This document shows, piece after piece, positions 10,107 through 21,682 of a stretch of DNA of 64,000 bases; position 1 is the stretch's first letter; each line of letters opens with the position of its first letter. This DNA is from Ambrosia x helenae (taxonomy: Eukaryota; Streptophyta; Magnoliopsida; Asterales; Asteraceae). The position numbers and the translations under genes were made by a program. The notes beneath the pieces were generated by a model. It was not told where the DNA came from. It saw only the letters and a program-made list of their open reading frames with translations, and searched no databases. The stretch lies in the NCBI GenBank assembly GCA_030844895.1, contig CM061223.1, forward strand, positions 10,241,994 through 10,305,993. The letters are read 5' to 3'.

Positions 10107-12808
10107 GCATTCATAGCCCGTTCATCAAAACACTTCTATCAAATTACACTAAAAATCACTACTTCACCCTTAAATTTTTTCTCTCCTAATTAAAATAATA
10201 ATACTTTTATTATTATATTTCTCTCTCTTCACTCACAACCACTTACAAAAATATATATAGGAGTGAACAATAGCTTTTCGAATAGGCTCTATCTATTTGG
10301 ACACCATTAAAATCTATTTAGACATTCTAAGTATGCCTCGTATTAGTCTATATGAGGCACACTTATGTCAAAAGGCTGCACACAAACTTTAACGGAATGT
10401 CAGACTTGAAACTTCGTGCCAATATGTCTCATATTGGTCAATATGAGGCATATCATAGCCAAGAATGTCTCATATAGATCAATATGAGACATATTAAGGT
10501 CCTTTTTTTTGTATTTATATTGTTTTTAAATAACTAAAAATACTAAATTAACTTTAAAAAAATCAAAAATTAACAAAAGGTTAGTTATATTCATTCCAAT
10601 ATTATTTTAACAAAATTACAACTTTTTGTTACCAGTATTATTTTATAAAAATTATTTCTTTTGTTTGGTTTTGTTTTGGTTGGTTTTGAAGATGTTTGTT
10701 TTGTTTTGGTGAGTTTGAAGAAGTAATAAGTTTGGTTTAGAATTTTTTTTTAAATCGATTGATCGTTTTATTTTAATACATTCGAAAAGGGTTTTTTTTT
10801 TAACAAATCGATTGATTAATGTATTTCAGTAGGTTTTTTTTTGCAAATTTTTTACCATTTGTACATAAAGTTTATCAATATTTTATTTTTTTAAAGTAAA
10901 AATATTTTAAAACCTTATATGGTATTATAGATCATAAATCATATCATATGGTGTATTATTGCATAGTACATTATACTATTATAGATTACACGATAATGTT
11001 TTGAAAAATAATAAAATATTTATAAAACTTTGTTAACAAAAAATAAATGTTGTATAAAAGGTACTAAGTTTGCAAAAAAAATAAAAAAAAAAAAAATGTC
11101 AATATGCCTCATTTTTAAAAACAACAAAATGAAAATAAAAAATAGACCCTGATATGCCTCGTATTGATCAATACGAGGCATATCAAAGCCACGTATTAGG
11201 TCTGATACTAGGCATATCAATATCAGTGTTTAATACTACTCATATTGCCCAATACTAGTCATATCAAGGTTGTTTTAATTTTTATTTTTTAAATACAATA
11301 TTATTGTTTAAAAATACTAAACTAACTTTTAAAAATCCAAAAAAATAAAAAAAAAAGTTTTTTTGATTTGAACACTATTTTATAAAATTAGATGTTTTTG
11401 TTACAAATACGAGGCATATTCGGTTTTTTTTAATTGTTTGGTTTGTTTTGTTAGCTTTGAACATGTTTGTTTTCTTTTGTTTCAAATGTATTAAGTACAA
11501 CGATCAATCGATTTAAAAAAAAACATTTTCTCAAACAAATCTTATAACTTCTTCAAACTTTGTACCTTTTATATAGCTTCTTCAAACTCACCAAAACAAA
11601 ACAAACATATTCAAAACCAACCAAAACAAAACCAAAATATATATATATTTTTATAAAATAATGTTCGTAACAAAAAAATAATATTAGAGGGAATATAACT
11701 AATTTTTTGTTAATTTTTGGACTTTTTTAAGTTAATTTAGTATTTTTAGTTATTTAAAAACAATAAAAATAAAAAATATATAAAAATAAAAAAGACCCCA
11801 ATATGGGTCGTATTGCCCAATATATATGACCCATATCAGGACACCCCCATATCACCTTCCAATCCTAGTATTGATACCAATACTAGGCTTGATGTGCCAC
11901 GTGTTGCCCAATACTAGGCATATCAAGGCTGTTTTAGTTTTTTTTAATACAATATTATTGTTTAAAAATACTAAAATAACTTTTAAAAATCCAAAAAAAA
12001 TTAAAAAAAATGAAGTTTTATTGATTTGAACACTATTTTATAAAAATTAGATGTTTTTGTTACAAATACGAGGCATATTCGTTTTTTTTTTGAATTGTTT
12101 GGTTTGTTTTGTTTGGTTTTGAAGATGTTTGTTTTCTTTTGTTTCGAATGTATTAAATACAACGATCAATCGATTAAAAAAAACACTTTCTCAAACAAAT
12201 CTTATAACTTCTTCAAACTTTGTATTGTTTATATAACCTTTTCAAAGTCGCCAAAACAAAATAAACATCTTCAGAATCAACCAAAACAAAATTAAAAAAA
12301 TAATAATTTTATAAAATAATGTTGTTAACAAAAAGTTGCAATTTTTTTAAAATAATATTAGAATGATTATAACTAATTTTTTGGATTTTTTTAAAGTTAA
12401 TTTAGTATATTTTTTAGTTATTTAAAAACAATAAAAATGAAAATATAAAAAAAATAGACCATAATATGCCTCATATTCATATTGATATATATGAGGCATA
12501 TTAGGGCAAAAAAACATCAATATGACCCATATAGGTCTATACGAGGAGTATCAACTTTATCGTTTTTCAGTGTTGGTCAACGTCAGATAGCTAAAAGACA
12601 AAAATTGTACTTCAATATGCCCCATATAGAGTTATAAGAGGCATACTTAGTGTGTCAATTTAATATTTTGGGGTGTCCAAATAGTATGACCCTTCGAATA
12701 TATGGGTGAACAGTGGTTTCACCAAATATTTTTTCTCTCCTCTACTCACACACCCCCCATATAATTTGAAGAAACCCCTCACATAACTTGGTGAACGGGC
12801 TATGAATG
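10107..12808. mobile_element. hAT-like MITE interrupted by a 2.4-kb element
   Basis: TIRs GCATTCATAGCCCGTTCA / CATTCATAGCCCGTTCACC are flanked by an 8-bp duplication, ttctcaga / ttcttaga (7 of 8). The paralogous site at 25471-25490 lacks the element, which shows the pre-insertion state. Without the nested insert the MITE would be about 290 bp. Confidence 0.75.
10285..12692. mobile_element. 2.4-kb TIR element packed with ATGCCTCATA palindromes
   Basis: The TIRs GGCTCTATCTATTTGGACAC and GGGTCATACTATTTGGACAC are flanked by a perfect 8-bp duplication, ttcgaata (10277-10284, 12693-12700). The interior has no credible ORF. It carries more than ten imperfect palindromes of the type ATGCCTCRTAT..ATAYGAGGCAT. 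It also holds AT-rich arms that recur in both orientations, and a tandem duplication with a period of about 658 bp (about 11250 against 11908). Confidence 0.75.
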
Positions 12809-12826
12809 TTCTTAGATCGTCACCTA

Positions 12827-13423
12827 CAAAATAACAAGAAAACAATTTAAAAAAAGGAGCAATATGTTTGTAACTCTATATACTTGATGGATACAGACGC
12901 ACGCGGATCCGTCTTATAAAGGTCATATGGTCTACATGTATCATGTATGACAGAAAGAAAATGACCATGTGAGTTGTTTGCCACGTGGAAAATGGGCTAT
13001 ATGGGTTGTATGAGGGGTAAATTGTACGACCCGTATGGTCTATTCTAATAAAAAAACGACTAATACAACTACCGACAAAGTCATATGGCTCATTCAACAA
13101 TTTTTTGGCCATATCATATAGCCTTGTACATCATATGGTCCATATGATTAGATTGATAGTCTACACGTTTGGAGATGACATTTGTATAGTCGTTTGTATA
13201 GTATCACCCAAAAATAATGATTCTTCTAAAAAGGTAAATGAGAAACTCTAAACATCTAGTTTTAAATTTTATTTTTATTTAGCTAAATTATTTTAATTAT
13301 CAAATAACTAGATTATCCCTCGGGTGTTTCTGGGGATAGATAAATCTAATAAGAAGTGATAAAACGTGTGTACTGTTAAAGGAATAAGTTGTTTTTTCAG
13401 GAATTTTTTTAATGGATCAACCA
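12827..13423. other. Spacer with dispersed repeat fragment
   Basis: 12830-12870 matches the intron side of the DUF688 last exon copy. 12915-13045 is related to 4400-4560. No gene recognised. Confidence 0.45.
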
Positions 13424-13479
13424 TCGATTACTCATAAAACATACTTCTAGAATTAGAAGTATGTTTTATGAGTTATCGA
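13424..13479. repeat. Long hairpin
   Basis: The arms 13431-13448 and 13455-13472 are perfect 18-bp reverse complements (CTCATAAAACATACTTCT) around a 6-nt loop. Pairing continues outward for 6-7 bp with one mismatch. It could be a MITE remnant or a small-RNA hairpin; it has no coding content. Confidence 0.7.
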
Positions 13480-13648
13480 GTGTTGATTCTTTACAATATA
13501 TATATATATATATAATCTAAAAAATGACATGTTGCTTTTATGGTACACATAGTTTGTCATTTTATATTATATTTGTCTATTCCGATACGCTTTCAGTGTA
13601 TAAACTAATTTGGTAGTATTTTTCTTAGTTCGCTTTACTATAGGTATG

Positions 13649-15127
13649 TATTGGAACCTATATTATTAGTGTGAAGCCCACGGGCTCAGTTAGCTATCTA
13701 GGATTTCATACAATCTTTATATATTGTAATCATCTATTGACTTAATGAAATCAAGTATTTTACCATCTTACATGGTATCAGAGCCAGCCTAAGCACTATA
13801 TCGTTTCCGCTGCACCACTAGAAAAAAATACAAACCCTAGCTGTCGCCACCGAGTTAAAACCCTAGACAGGGCGGCGTGCCGCCACCGCCGCCGCCCTGT
13901 CCCACCTTCATTTTTTTAGTTTCCTTTTCTTATATTCAGTTTCTGATCACCGTTCTTTTATTCTTTTGTTTTCCGTTTAGAGTTAAATAAAGTCTCAATT
14001 TCCAGTTGTATATCTCGCAAATATTCCAAAATCTATTTGTTTCCACTGATGCAAACAGATGGTGCCAGAATCACTTTATCACAAAATTGATTTTGGTTTT
14101 CTTTCACTTCTGCCGACAAGACACAAGAAAATAGGTGCAACATGTATTTATTGTTTTGGGATAATTAATCCTTGTGTATGGTTAAATGTGATTGGCTCTT
14201 GTGATGAATGACGAACACATACAACTTCAAAGTGATGTTGTTTGTGACTGCCTCATCCAACACTTATAATAAGATCTTCTATAAAGTCTCGGTGGTCTTC
14301 ATTCTTAACCATCACCTCTCTGTGAATAGGCTCGTTTCTATTCTGATCGGCTTTCTCACCGGACCACGGTCCGCTGTCACCGATCTCAGCCTATCAAACC
14401 ACAGATCTCTCTCTTTCTTTTTTTAATCTACAGATCTCACTTCTTTTCGAATCCACTGCCTGTCCGCGGTTACCGGGCTTTCGCCATCTCTTTGACAGAC
14501 CGCCACACGACTACAGTCACCGGGTGTCTGTTTGTTTCTTTTCTTTCTTTTGTTTGTTTGTGTTGGACCACTGTCCACTGCCACCAAAGAACTGACCACG
14601 GTCACGAGCCTTCAGTTTGGCACACTGCCTCACGACAACAGTCGTAGGGTGTCTATTTATCCTTCCTTTTATCTTTTTTCTTTTCCACCACCTCTCTTTT
14701 ATCCTTTCTTTATCTTTTTTATTGTCATGGCCAACAAGATGACATTGCAACATTGTTTATCTTTTATCCTTTCTTTATCTAGTGGATCATGGGGAACTTG
14801 TGGACCGAAACAAAGTCATTATTGAACAATACGGGTATGTTTTTTTAGCAAAGAAGAAGATTGCAGAATATTGGGCCAACAATTCAAGAACCGAGATTGA
14901 GACTAGTCTTTTTATTATTATTGTTCTGTCTTTTATATTTATTTTTTTCTTATTCTATTCCAGACTGAGTGTCCGATGCTCTACCCCTCTGACTGCGGGA
15001 GAGTATTGGAACCTATATTATTAGTGTGAAGCCCACGGGTTCAGTTAGCTATCTAGTGTTTCGTACAATCTATATATTGTAATCATCTATTGACTTAATG
15101 TGAAATCAAGTATTTTACCATCTTATA
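13649..15127 (+). mobile_element. Small non-autonomous Copia-type LTR element (TRIM/LARD-like)
   Basis: Two 124-bp LTRs (13649-13772 and 15004-15127) start TATTGGAACC and end TTACCATCTTA(C/T)A, and are nearly identical. The first is followed at once by the tRNA-iMet primer site TGGTATCAGAGCC (13773-13785). The second is preceded by a purine-rich tract, GCGGGAGAG. The 1.23-kb interior has no gag or pol. It carries a strong GC hairpin shortly after the primer site. No clear 5-bp TSD was found (gtatg against ttcaa). Replication would depend on proteins from another Copia. Confidence 0.85.
13866..13901 (+). other. GC-rich hairpin downstream of the primer-binding site
   Basis: The arms GACAGGGCGGCG (13866-13877) and CGCCGCCCTGTC (13890-13901) pair perfectly over 12 bp with a 12-nt loop. 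Its place in the 5' leader is where LTR elements carry packaging or dimerisation structures; that role is inference. Confidence 0.6.
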
Positions 15128-15192
15128 TTCAATTGTTGAACTTGAAATTCAAATTCAAATAATAACATGTGTGGTTAGAGAATATAAATGAA

Positions 15193-15986
15193 CTAGTTTT
15201 TATCCCGGGAGCGCCCCGGGTTGAAATATCTAATATAACATAATAAAATATATTATTATTATTTTAAACAAATCTGTGCCATAAGTTATCATATTCAAAT
15301 ATAAAAAAAATGAATCTCTGCGCCGGGGTATAAATCTAGTTCCATTACAAATGAATTCGAAAGTTTGTAATCGATCATTCTAAAAAGAACTAACATGAAA
15401 TAAGAAAAAAAAGTTAGTTATTGAAATATCGAACGCATTAGTCTAAGGGTTATGTGATGCGTTAAAAAATTCATGGGTATATGATCGGGTATGTAGTTCG
15501 GGTATTTGGGTATGTTGTTTCGGGTAATCGGATCGGCTATCACCTAATCCCAGACCCGACCCAAACCCACAATTTTTTTAAACTAATCCCAAACCCGACA
15601 CAATACCTGTCGGGTTACAAAAATAGTCATTTTTTCCTCCGATTTTTATATAGCACTATGATACTCGTTAGAAAGATAATAAAACGCTTGTTAATTTGGT
15701 GTAATTTTTTCTTTAAAAAATCTCGTATATAAAAGATATTAACGTTTAAAAGTTATGGGAGGAAACACGAGAGATAAAATAATAAAGGTTTAATATTTAG
15801 ATTTAGTGGATTAGGTATTTAATAGATTAGTTTAAAGATTATAATAGATTAGGTTAAATCATATTTATTTCTTTTTTTAATTGGTTTAGAGTTGCCACAT
15901 CACATCCTATGTGGCATCTCTCAAATGAGAGGTTACATAAGAGTATGACATGTAGGATTAATCCCTTTACAATATATATATATAGA
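15193..15986 (-). mobile_element. Non-autonomous Helitron
   Basis: Read on the minus strand, the element begins TCTATATATATATATTG (15986) and ends with a hairpin CCCGGG-gcgct-CCCGGG followed 7 nt later by CTAG (15193) and a host T. These are the TC start, 3' hairpin and CTRR end of Helitrons, which leave no TSD. The interior has GGGTA/ACCCG-rich sequence near 15480-15620 and no Rep/helicase coding. Confidence 0.7.
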
Positions 15987-16555
15987 TTAAAAGTGGAATA
16001 AAAGAATTTCTTCAAGTTTCAAAATCAACTTTGTCTCTAAAATTGTAAAGTAGTTTTTTTTTTTAACAACAATTGTAAAGTTAACAACAGTTGTAAAGAA
16101 GTTAAACCAAAGGATTCTAACTCCATTCCTCACCACCAATGTTGCGATAATAGAATGATGTTTTTGTTAACAAAATGCATCAAAAAGACAAAAACTCATG
16201 CGTTTGCAAATATTGGCCTATTGGTTCCCTCGAATAGTAATTTATTGAGAATATTTAGTCTTAGAGATAGTTTATATTTGAATTATATTGTTTGTTATTA
16301 TAGATAGGATCGTTTCCATAATTATCTCTTGTAATTTACCCTATAAATAGGGTCTTGTATTCTTCATAATAATCAAGGAATTATAACGATCCATAAACAC
16401 TTTTATGGTATCAGAGCTACGGCTCAAACCCTAGTTTTCTTTTTCCCTTCTCTTTCCGATCACAGCAGCCCTGCAGACTTCTTTTTCCCTTTTCTTTCCG
16501 ATCGCAGCAGACTTGCAGCCCTCTTTATCTTGTTTTGTCTGCTCCAACATTAGCC

Positions 16556-18718
16556 ATGACCAAAGATACAGCAGCCACCGATCCCTCGGGTTCGGCCATC
16601 AAACCTGTACCCCTTCATCCGGCATACTCCGTGACCAACATCAACTCTAAAATCCGCACCCTTGATGGCACCAAAGTCACCTACACCCAGTGGGTCAAAC
16701 TGTTTCGTCTTCACGCGCGAGCCTACAAAGTCTCGCAACACATTGACGGTTCTGACCCGCCTGCCGAAACAGACGATGCTTATCCCTTGTGGCTCGAGCT
16801 TGATGCGCTAGTGCTGCAGTGGATCATCGCCACTGTTTCGGACAGTCATCTCCCTCGACTCATGAAAAACGTCTCCACAGCCCGGGATGCGTGGCTACGG
16901 CTGGAAAAACTTTACTTAAGCAACAAAAACGCCCGAGCAGCCGCGTTAGAAACTCAATTCTGCAATCTTACGCTTGCTGCCTGCTCTTCTGTCCATGATT
17001 ATTGCGAACGATTAGGCGATTTAGCGAATCAATTGGAAGATGTGGATCATCCTATTACTGAGTCACGCTTGGTATTGCAGCTTGTTCGAGGTCTTCCGCA
17101 GGAATACGACACTACAGCCGCTCTTATTCATCAAAATAACGCGGATTGGGACACCGCGCGTACCATGTTACAAGACGATGTTATCCGGTTGGAGGCTCGT
17201 AAATCCCAGACCTCATCTGTTCTCCTCACGCAGAAGCAGGCTTCGGACACTGCCGCACCCTCTTCCGGTCATCACACAACTAACCCGCACCCTAACCCTA
17301 ACTCGTTTCCTTCCTCTTACGGGTCTCGAGGTCGGGGCAGGGGACGGGGAAGGTCTGGCAGAGGTGGCGGCAGGGGCCGCGGACAATCTGGTTGGGTTCA
17401 GCAAATGTCCTCCTATCCTAATTGGGCATGGTGGGTTCCACCGCCCTGCCCTTACCCGACATCTCCTGCCTGGCAGCAAGGTAGCGGCACGCAACAGCAG
17501 CTCTTCAGCAGCCCATATCCTCAGTTCAGCCCCCTTCCAGCGGCGGCCAACCAGCCCAACAGCAGCGGCGGTCAACAAGCTCAGACTCAGTTTGCGGGAC
17601 ACGTCCCTTCGCAGCCATCCGCACCACCTTATTATGGGTACAATGCTTTATGTCCCTCTGATTTAAGTGCTGCTCTTTCCACCTTACAGGTTAATACTCA
17701 AGACCCCATGAAGTACATGGACACTGGGGTCGAGGCTCACGTCACACAGGATCAAGGTATGATTCAAATCCCATCTTCATCTACTGCATATAATAAAATT
17801 CTGGTAGGCAATGGCAACTGTGTCCCAATCGCAAAATCCGGTACTGGCTTTTACACCACACCTAACCGCACCTATATTTTGCCTAACCTACTCTATAGCC
17901 CACACATTATCAAAAACCTTATCTCTGTTAGACGCTTTACCCGTGATAATTGGGTCTCTTTAGAATTTGATCCGTTTGGTTTTTCTTTGAAGGACCTTCG
18001 CAATGGAAGAATTCTTTCGCGCCACAATAGCACTGGAGACCTTTACCCTGTCACACCACCACAACTTCCGCCTCAAGCTTGCTATATTACTGCAGTTTCT
18101 CTTCCCTGGCATGACCGTCTTGGACACCCAGGCGCCCAAGTTTTAGATATTTTGCATCGCAATTTTAATTTTCCTTGTAATAAAGACCATAAGTCTAATT
18201 TTTGCAATTCATGTCATGTTTCTAATAGCAAGCGTTTACCTTTTTATGCGTCTAACTCTTATACTTTTGCTCCTTTTGATATAATCCACTGTGACTTATG
18301 GACGTCTCCCATACCCAGCAAATCCGGTTATAAATACTATATGGTTTTAATAGACAACTTTTCACATTTTGTTTGGGTTTACCCATTAAAATATAAATCT
18401 GAAACATTCCCAACATTTGTGAAATTTCATCGTCTAATTTTCACCCAATTTAACCGTAAAATTAAAACCTTTCAATGCGACCTTGGGGGTGAATTTGATA
18501 ATAACGCTTTTAAAACCCTTGCCATTGAACAGGGACTTCTCTTTCGATTTTCCTGCCCCCAAACCTCTTCCCAAAATGGGCGCGCCGAACGTATGATCCG
18601 TCGCCTAAATGACGTCATACGTGCCCTTCTTATCCATGCCAACCTTCCCCCTCCTTTTGGGTGGAAGCTCTCCACACTGCCACCTATCTACACAACATCT
18701 TACCCACAAAGCGTTTAA
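16556..18718 (+). pseudogene. Copia gag-protease-integrase region
   Basis: The first ATG after the primer site is 16556; the frame is open a little further upstream. N-terminal Gag (UBN2-like: YTQWVKLFRLHARAY, LVLQWIIATVS) is followed by a Gly/Arg-rich GRGRGRGRSGRGGG tail with no CCHC knuckle. The protease motif YMDTG follows, then the pre-integrase zinc region (WHDRLGHPG, CNSCH). The integrase core shows DLWTS, DLGGEF and GRAERMIR. The frame ends at 18718, about 60 bp after a one-base shift in a CCTTTTGGG run, and the correct frame continues from about 18660. Gag packages RNA, protease matures the polyprotein, and integrase inserts the cDNA. Confidence 0.9.
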
Positions 18719-20787
18719 ACTTTTTCACTCCCACCTTCGCTCTATACCTTCGCCACCCCTCATATGACCACTTACGAGTGTTCGGGTGCGCCTGCTACCC
18801 AAATACTTCCGCCACACAACCACATAAACTCCATTCTCGGGCTATACGATGCATTTTCCTTGGTTACCCACCAGATTTCCACGGGTACCGATGCTTCGAC
18901 CCGACCACCGGCCGGGTTCATATATCCCGCCATGTCACGTTTGACGAGTCATCATTTCCATACACCATTCCCAACCCGGTCTCCTCATACACCTTCCTCG
19001 ATGACTCTCTACCGCCCAACTTCACCTTTACACAAAATCCCACACCCATTCCTCCTCCTTACGGCCCTACACATCACCCACCACCCGGCCCTTTACCCGC
19101 CCATCCAACCGGCCCAATGCCTCCTAAACCACCAGGCCCATCAGCCCCCACCCTTACCTATTCGCGCCGGCCCAGACACCAACAAACCACAGCCCAACCC
19201 AGCTCGGTCCCTCCGGGCTTTCAACCACTGCCCACATCAGCTTCCGGACCATCTTCGGCTCCGGTACCTCAGACTCCAGCCCAATCGGCCCAACCCACTC
19301 ACCATATGACCACGAGATCCAAAACCGGATCCCTTAAACCTACCACACCACTCAACCTACATACCGCCACTATATCTCCCATTCCTAACACCTACGCCAA
19401 GGCCTTTTCGGACCCGCATTGGTCACACGCCATGCAAGCCGAATTTAATGCATTGCAGGTAAATGAAACATGGGATTTGGTCCCTCGACCGGCTGACAGA
19501 CCAGTTATTAGATGCATGTGGCTTTTTCGTCATAAATTCAAGTCTGATGGGTCCTTAGAGCGCTATAAGGCGCGCTTGGTTGTCAATGGGAAGTCACAAA
19601 CGGTAGGGATTGATTGTGAGGACACTTTTAGCCCGGTTGTGAAGCCTACTACTATTCGCACAGTCTTGTCCTTGGCTGTCTCGCGCTCTTGGCCAATCCA
19701 TCAATTGGATGTCAAGAACGCCTTTTTACACGGTGACTTACAGGAGACGGTATTTATGCATCAGCCACCAGGGTTCGTTGATAAAAGATTTCCCAACTTT
19801 GTGTGCCGCTTAAAGAAATCTTTATATGGGTTAAAACAGGCTCCACGAGCATGGTATACTCGTTTTGCTACTTATATTTTGTCACAGGGTTTTCGAAGCA
19901 GTGCCTGCGACACGTCGCTGTTTATTTACTCGAAAGGGCCTCACACAGCTTACTTACTGCTATACGTCGATGATATCATTCTCACAGCATCCACAGATGC
20001 GTTCCTTCGGGATATTATTACGGCTCTTTCACGCGAGTTTGCCATGACTGATCTTGGACGTTTACATCATTTTCTGGGCATTACTGTCACTCCTCAGGCA
20101 CATGGGTTGTTTTTATCTCAATCTCAGTATACTAAGGACATCATCAATCGGGCATCCATGAGTTCCTGCAAACCTTGTACTACACCGGTTGACTTATCTT
20201 CTAAATTGAGTGCCACAGATGGTCCGCTGTTTCATGACCCTACTTTATATCGGAGCCTTGCCGGTGCTTTGCAGTATTTAACGTTTACTCGGCCTGATAT
20301 TTCCTATGCTGTGCAACAAGTTTGTCTATTTATGCATGAGCCTCGCGAGTCTCATTTTGCGTTCATGAAGCGCATCATCCGATATTTGCAGGGTACCATT
20401 CATTACGGTATACGGATTTCCAAGTCAGCTTTGCACTCTCTGGTCGCTTACTCTGATGCCGACTGGGGAGGTTGTCCAGATTCACGACGGTCTACTAGCG
20501 GATACTGTATTTTTCTGGGAGATAATTTAATTTCTTGGTCCTCCAAGCGCCAGCCCATTGTCTCTAGATCTAGTGCGGAAGCAGAATATCGCGGTGTTGC
20601 TAATGCCGTGGCCGAGGCTACCTGGGTTCGTAACCTTCTTCTCGAGTTGCATGTCCCTCTTCGTCAGGCTACGATTGTTTATTGTGATAACGTGTCAGCT
20701 ATTTATTTGTCTAACAATCCGGTTCAACATCAGCGGACGAAGCATGTGGAAATTGACATTCATTTTGTACGGAGAAAGTTCGCATAG
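18661..20787 (+). pseudogene. Copia integrase tail, reverse transcriptase and RNase H
   Basis: This continues the polyprotein in the +1 frame. The integrase C-terminal part (LRVFGCACYPN, CIFLGY) is followed by a proline-rich linker. RT has QLDVKNAFLHGDL, SLYGLKQAPRAWY and the catalytic YVDDI. RNase H has YSDADWGG, SSAEAEYR and a TKHVEIDIHF end. A frameshift at about 20770 brings a stop at 20785-20787. The ADIFTKGL tail typical of Copia ends lies in another frame just after it. The frames are otherwise intact, in keeping with the near-identical LTRs. Confidence 0.92.
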
Positions 20788-21248
20788 GCCACATACGCGT
20801 TTTACATGTTCCATCTGCCTCTCAGTTTGCTGACATCTTCACCAAGGGTCTCTCACGAGAGTTATTTCAGTCTTTTCGGTCCAGTCTAACCGTCTGCTCC
20901 GCTCCCGATCAAACTGCGGGGGACTCTTAGAGATAATATTAGAGATAGTTTATATTTGAATTATATTGTTTGTTATTATAGATAGGATCGTTTCCATAAT
21001 TATCTCTTGTAATTTACCCTATAAATAGGGTCTTATATTCTTCATAATAATCAAGGAATTATAACGATCCATAAACACTTTTATTTAGTTCCAAATACAA
21101 ATTCTTTGAAAAACCTTATTTCAAAACTAATTCATTTGATATGTTTGAATCAGAATCCAATAGGACCAATACCTTTGACAGATTTCCATTATTTTAACAA
21201 ATTTCAATTCCTTTAGAAATATTTAATGAAACTTACGGCGCCTAGTAC

Positions 21249-21682
21249 CAGGGGCGGATCCAATGCCTATGAAGGGTGGGCTAGTGCCCACCGTAGGTCC
21301 AGCCCATAACACCTATTATACTAGCATATTATTGTTGGATTTTATATAAAAATAGCTATGGATTCTGGGTTTTCTTTGTATCTATGAAGGATTATTTGTA
21401 TATTAATATCTAGCAAGAAGAAAGTAAATGAAAAGAGATAAAGAAGAGAGCACAAATCCAATCCAAGGAAAACATAGAAAAATGTAAGGTGTTTACTGGA
21501 TTTTTTCTTACAATTTATTGGATGGTTACAAAGCATTGTGAAAGAAAGGGTTTTGTGAAGAAGAAGATGTTAACAGATGAAGGTTTTACCCGACCCAATT
21601 TGACCCGACTTGTTTTGACCCACCTTGTTTAAACTTAGCCAATTTGTGCCCCCCGTAAAAAAAGTTTCTGGATTCGCCCCTG
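21249..21682. mobile_element. hAT-like element (CAGGGGCG ends)
   Basis: 434 bp with inverted termini CAGGGGCGGATCCA and CAGGGGCGAATCCAG. The flanks gcgcctagtac / gcgcctac look like an 8-bp TSD altered by a 3-bp insertion on the left. No transposase. Confidence 0.65.

Larger units (their letters stand above)
10039..12826 (-). pseudogene. Second copy of the DUF688 last exon, split by a transposon
   Basis: The minus strand at 10106-10039 reads an exon ending QVV...RKK..KSFIL and a TGA. This is the same last exon as at 25488-25414, and similarity continues into the 3' flank (9816-9930 against 25040-25140). Its first bases and a TTTTGTAG acceptor are displaced to 12826-12809 by the 2.7-kb element at 10107-12808. 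The diagnostic Pro-Trp of the motif is changed. No copy of exon 1 was found to the right, so this is a partial duplicate and non-functional. Confidence 0.65.
16259..21083 (+). mobile_element. Full-length Copia retrotransposon, young but frameshifted
   Basis: The 147-bp LTRs (16259-16405, 20937-21083) differ by eye at only two positions. They are flanked by a 5-bp duplication, tttag (16254-16258, 21084-21088). The primer site TGGTATCAGAGC is at 16406-16417, and a polypurine tract GCGGGGGAC precedes the 3' LTR. The interior encodes Gag, protease, integrase, RT and RNase H in Copia order. Two frameshifts (about 18655 and about 20770) break the polyprotein, so it is not autonomous as written. Confidence 0.93.

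Noticed and set aside
17270..17310. Telomere-like CCCTAACCCTAAC
   Set aside because: Only two units and it lies in the Gag coding frame (Pro/Asn/Thr codons).
17040..17666. Plus and minus ORFs inside the Copia gag
   Set aside because: Frame shadows of the real Gag reading frame at 16556-18718.
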